Shown piece by piece: positions 5,597 to 8,423 of a stretch of DNA of 8,423 nt; the stretch's first letter is position 1, and each line of letters begins with the position of its first letter. The stretch comes from Bacteroidales bacterium (lineage in GTDB: Bacteria > Bacteroidota > Bacteroidia > Bacteroidales > BM520). The notes under the pieces are model-generated. The model was not told where the DNA came from, did not search any database, and worked only from the letters and a program-made list of their open reading frames with translations. Location of the stretch: positions 1 through 8,423 of the forward strand of contig JAQVPY010000088.1 of NCBI GenBank assembly GCA_028701815.1, read 5' to 3'. The position numbers and the translations under genes are program-made.

Positions 5597-7648
5597 ATGG
5601 AAGAAGCGATGAGCAATAGAGAAACAATAAGGAAAAAACTTCGTGATACGTTTGACGGAAAAATTGTTCGCAAAGATCTTACGAAACAGATAAAAGAGGG
5701 CGCGAACGTTCCCGTTTACGTTTTGGAATTTTTGCTTGGTCAATATTGCAGTTCTGATGACACTGCCATTATCGAAGAGGGAGTACAGAAGGTAAAACGC
5801 ATTTTAGCGGATAACTTCGTACGCCCTGACGAAGCGCAAAAAATATTGTCGGTTCTTCGTAAAAACGGAAGCCATACCGTTATCGATATGGTTACGGTTG
5901 AACTCAGCATAAGAGATGACCGCTTCTATGCGTCGTTCTCAAATTTAGGTTTACACGGAATCCCCATTGCAGATGAATATCCCGAAAAGCACGACAGATT
6001 GCTTTGCGGCGGTATATGGTGTATCGTACAGCTTGAATATGAGTATATAGAAGAAGAGAAAAACGATTGCCCGATTCATATAAGAAAACTTTCGCCTATT
6101 CAGATGCCTCACGTTGATATTGACGAGTTGAAACGCGGTAGAAGTAATTTTACGAAGGACGAATGGATAGATGTATTGTTACGTTCTATTGGAATGGAGC
6201 CGGATACGCTCTCATATAGAGAGAAATGGTTGTTGATTACGAGGATGTTACCTCTTGTAGAAAACAATTTTAACTTATGTGAACTCGGTCCGAGAAGTAC
6301 GGGTAAATCTCATTTATATAAAGAAATTTCTCCCAACAGTATTCTTGTTTCGGGAGGGCAGACAACGGTTGCAAATCTCTTTTATAATATGGGAAGAAAA
6401 ACTGTCGGTTTGGTCGGACTATGGGACTGCGTAGCGTTCGATGAAGTTGCAGGTATTAAGTTTAAGGATAAAGACGGCATACAAATAATGAAAGACTATA
6501 TGGCGTCGGGTTCTTTTGCGCGCGGGAAAGAAGAAAAGGCAGCATCCGCGTCAATGGTGTTTGTGGGTAATATCAATCAGAGCGTTGATGTTTTGTTGAA
6601 AACTTCAAGTTTATTTGATCCGTTCCCGCCTGAAATGGGAACAGACACGGCATTTTTAGACCGCATACATTGTTATCTGCCCGGATGGGAAGTGCCGAAA
6701 TTCCGTCCCGAACATTTTACTAACGATTACGGTTTCATCACCGATTATCTTTCGGAATTTATCAGAGAATTGCGTAAAGAACAGTATGGCGATGCCTTAG
6801 ATAGATATTTCCGCCTTGGCAAGAATCTTAATCAGCGTGATACCATTGCCGTTCGTAAAATGATAGACGGTTACTTAAAACTGATCTATCCAAACGGTGA
6901 TTTTACCAAAGAAGATTTGGAAGAAATCGTCAAAATCTCGCTTGAGATGCGCCGAAGAGTAAAAGAGCAATTAAAGAAACTCGGCGGTATGGAATTCTAT
7001 GACGTAAATTTCTCGTACATAGATAATGAAACGTTTGAAGAAAAATATGTTGCAGTTCCTGAGCAGGGCGGCGGAAAACTGATTCCTGACGGAATGTGTA
7101 ATCCCGGACAAGTTTATACAGTATCTCGTGGAAAATCAGGAATGATAGGACTGTTCAGACTCGAAGGTCAAATGCTCCCCGGTAATGGTAAATTTGAGAG
7201 AACGGGACTTGGTTCAGACAGAGAAGCCAAAGAAGCGACGAACACCGCATTCAACTTCTTAAAAGCAAACAGTAATCGTATAAGTGGTACAATCAGCACA
7301 ACGACAAAAGATTATATCGTGAATTATCAGGACTTGCAAGGAATCGGCATAACAGGGAGACTTGCGTTGCCAACATTAATATCATTATGTTCAATAGCTC
7401 TTGGTCATTCAACACTTGCAAATCTTGCTGTAATAGGAGATATTTCTATCAGCGGAACACTTATAAAAGTAGATGAGCTTGCTAATGTTTTGCAAGTATG
7501 CCTTGATTCAGGAGCTAAAAAGGTGCTGTTGCCAAGCACATCATTTGTGGATTTTACAACCGTACCCGCAGACCTTATGAGCGCATTTCAGTTAATACCT
7601 TATTCATCTGCGGAGGATGCGGTGTTTAAGGCGTTAGGGGTTGAATAA
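5597..7648 (+). CDS. brxL: BREX protein BrxL (AAA+ ATPase with Lon-like C-terminal domain)
   Basis: The 683-residue protein has an N-terminal domain (about 1-200), an AAA+ domain with Walker A GPRSTGKS (231-238), Walker B CVAFDE (278-283), a sensor-like N325 in FVGNIN and an arginine-finger candidate R356 in FLDRIH. A Lon-protease-like C-terminus follows (about 550-683). BrxL is a DNA-binding, ring-forming ATPase needed for phage exclusion in type 1 BREX. Ungapped alignment by eye of 588-646 to E. coli Lon puts R588 at the catalytic serine and V631 at the catalytic lysine, so protease activity is unlikely. The ATG at 5597 follows GGAGG (5584-5588) after eight bases. The gene looks complete. 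Codon use after about 7260 seems less CpG-rich than before. Confidence 0.92.
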   Translation: MEEAMSNRETIRKKLRDTFDGKIVRKDLTKQIKEGANVPVYVLEFLLGQYCSSDDTAIIEEGVQKVKRILADNFVRPDEAQKILSVLRKNGSHTVIDMVTVELSIRDDRFYASFSNLGLHGIPIADEYPEKHDRLLCGGIWCIVQLEYEYIEEEKNDCPIHIRKLSPIQMPHVDIDELKRGRSNFTKDEWIDVLLRSIGMEPDTLSYREKWLLITRMLPLVENNFNLCELGPRSTGKSHLYKEISPNSILVSGGQTTVANLFYNMGRKTVGLVGLWDCVAFDEVAGIKFKDKDGIQIMKDYMASGSFARGKEEKAASASMVFVGNINQSVDVLLKTSSLFDPFPPEMGTDTAFLDRIHCYLPGWEVPKFRPEHFTNDYGFITDYLSEFIRELRKEQYGDALDRYFRLGKNLNQRDTIAVRKMIDGYLKLIYPNGDFTKEDLEEIVKISLEMRRRVKEQLKKLGGMEFYDVNFSYIDNETFEEKYVAVPEQGGGKLIPDGMCNPGQVYTVSRGKSGMIGLFRLEGQMLPGNGKFERTGLGSDREAKEATNTAFNFLKANSNRISGTISTTTKDYIVNYQDLQGIGITGRLALPTLISLCSIALGHSTLANLAVIGDISISGTLIKVDELANVLQVCLDSGAKKVLLPSTSFVDFTTVPADLMSAFQLIPYSSAEDAVFKALGVE

Positions 7649-7671
7649 AATCAAAATCTAAAGGAGTATTT

Positions 7672-8423
7672 ATGGCTAACGATATTCATAAAATAAAATT
7701 ACTTGTTTTGTGGGACATCTTGTGTCAGAATACAGATGAAGAACACGCCTTAAATACTGATGAAATCGTGGAATTGCTTGCTTTGCGAGGAATAAACGTA
7801 TCACGAAAAATACTTGTAGAAGATATAAAAACTTTATGCGCTCAGGGATATGAGGTATTATCATATAAGAAGAAGTATCACTATTATTATGTAGTGAATC
7901 GTCCGCTTGAAACGGCGGAAGTTGTAATGCTTGCCGATGTTATTAATGCTGCAAAAATTACCTCCGCACAGAAAAAAGAACTTATCGAAAGACTTTCGGG
8001 AACACTTTGCTCTCATCAGGCACAAAGTATTTCTAAACACATCATTGCTTTGGATAAAGGAAGAAAAGGTAGTAGTTCATTTATATACAATGTGGACGCA
8101 ATTGAGCGGGCAATTAACGGGGACAAGCAAATTTCGTTTCTTTATTACGATTATAACGAAAAGCACAAAAAAGCGTATAGGAAAGACGGCGCAAGATATT
8201 ATGTAAATCCTGTTATCATGGTATGGAACAAAGACAATTATTACTTGCTTTGTTTTTCCAACGGACACAGCGACATCGTAACATATCGTCTTGACAAAAT
8301 GGAAAACGTCAAAGTGGAGGAAACAGACAGAGAACCACATCAAGAGTACGAATTATTCAATACGGAAGAATACCGCAAGCAGGTGTTCTCTATGTTCGGT
8401 GGAGAATTGCAGAATGTTAGATT
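7672..8423 (+). CDS. WYL-domain transcriptional regulator (3' end outside window)
   Basis: The frame opens at ATG 7672, five bases after AAGGAG (7661-7666), and stays open for 250 codons to the window edge. Residues 1-75 form a winged-helix DNA-binding domain (TDEIVELLALRGINVSRKIL, then DIKTLCAQGYEV). A linker (about 78-135) follows. The WYL domain (about 140-235) contains ISFLYYDY, YYVNPVIMVW, NYYLLCFSNGH and TYRLDKMENV. The segment RKQVFSMFGGE begins the C-terminal extension common in this family; about 50-80 residues are probably missing. WYL proteins sense ligands, often nucleic acid or nucleotides, and regulate defence loci; BrxR of BREX belongs to this group. It lies 23 bases after brxL, so it is probably co-transcribed. 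It may control this operon or genes further right. Confidence 0.88.
   Translation, partial: MANDIHKIKLLVLWDILCQNTDEEHALNTDEIVELLALRGINVSRKILVEDIKTLCAQGYEVLSYKKKYHYYYVVNRPLETAEVVMLADVINAAKITSAQKKELIERLSGTLCSHQAQSISKHIIALDKGRKGSSSFIYNVDAIERAINGDKQISFLYYDYNEKHKKAYRKDGARYYVNPVIMVWNKDNYYLLCFSNGHSDIVTYRLDKMENVKVEETDREPHQEYELFNTEEYRKQVFSMFGGELQNVR

Noticed and set aside
7931..8206. 91-codon plus-strand frame inside the WYL gene
   Set aside because: It is out of frame within the clearly recognisable WYL regulator and has no family features.
1..8423. CRISPR array, insertion sequence or riboswitch
   Set aside because: No regularly spaced direct repeats, transposase-like frames or recognisable riboswitch cores were seen.

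Overview
The window looks like the left end of an integrated defence island in a low- to mid-GC Gram-positive bacterium, probably a clostridial-type Firmicute. This is inferred from strong GGAGG ribosome binding sites, AT-rich intergenic spacers, TTGAAA/TATAAT promoter architecture and the protein families present. No species can be named from the sequence alone.

Layout. Positions 50-125 hold a complete tRNA-Arg (anticodon CCT) with an encoded CCA. A hairpin terminator and about 250 bases of repeat-rich DNA without a gene follow. Next come a tyrosine-recombinase integrase (442-1371), a SLOG/DUF1273-like protein (1600-2067, TTG start) and a long terminator hairpin. The tRNA-integrase arrangement is the usual left boundary of an integrative element, so the matching right attachment site should lie beyond the window.

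From a strong promoter at 2147-2175 runs an apparent operon: a 68-residue XRE-type regulator, brxA, pglZ, brxL and a WYL-domain regulator that runs off the right edge. These are BREX phage-defence genes. A type 1 BREX operon normally reads brxA-brxB-brxC-pglX-pglZ-brxL. Here brxA is followed within about 70 bases by the interior of pglZ. The sequence between looks like a deletion scar: a ribosome binding site and start codon resembling the beginning of brxB, joined out of frame to pglZ with its first few dozen codons gone. The phosphatase-fold (PglZ) and AAA+ (BrxL) proteins keep their key motifs, while the DNA methyltransferase PglX, the ATPase BrxC and BrxB are absent from this locus.

How the parts would work together. 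In complete BREX systems PglX methylates host DNA and the full set blocks phage replication. The set here cannot methylate unless the missing parts are supplied elsewhere. It is therefore a decayed locus, a reduced derivative with another role, or an assembly or population variant. Two putative regulators flank the core: the XRE protein, whose promoter carries two different palindromes, and the WYL protein at the 3' end.
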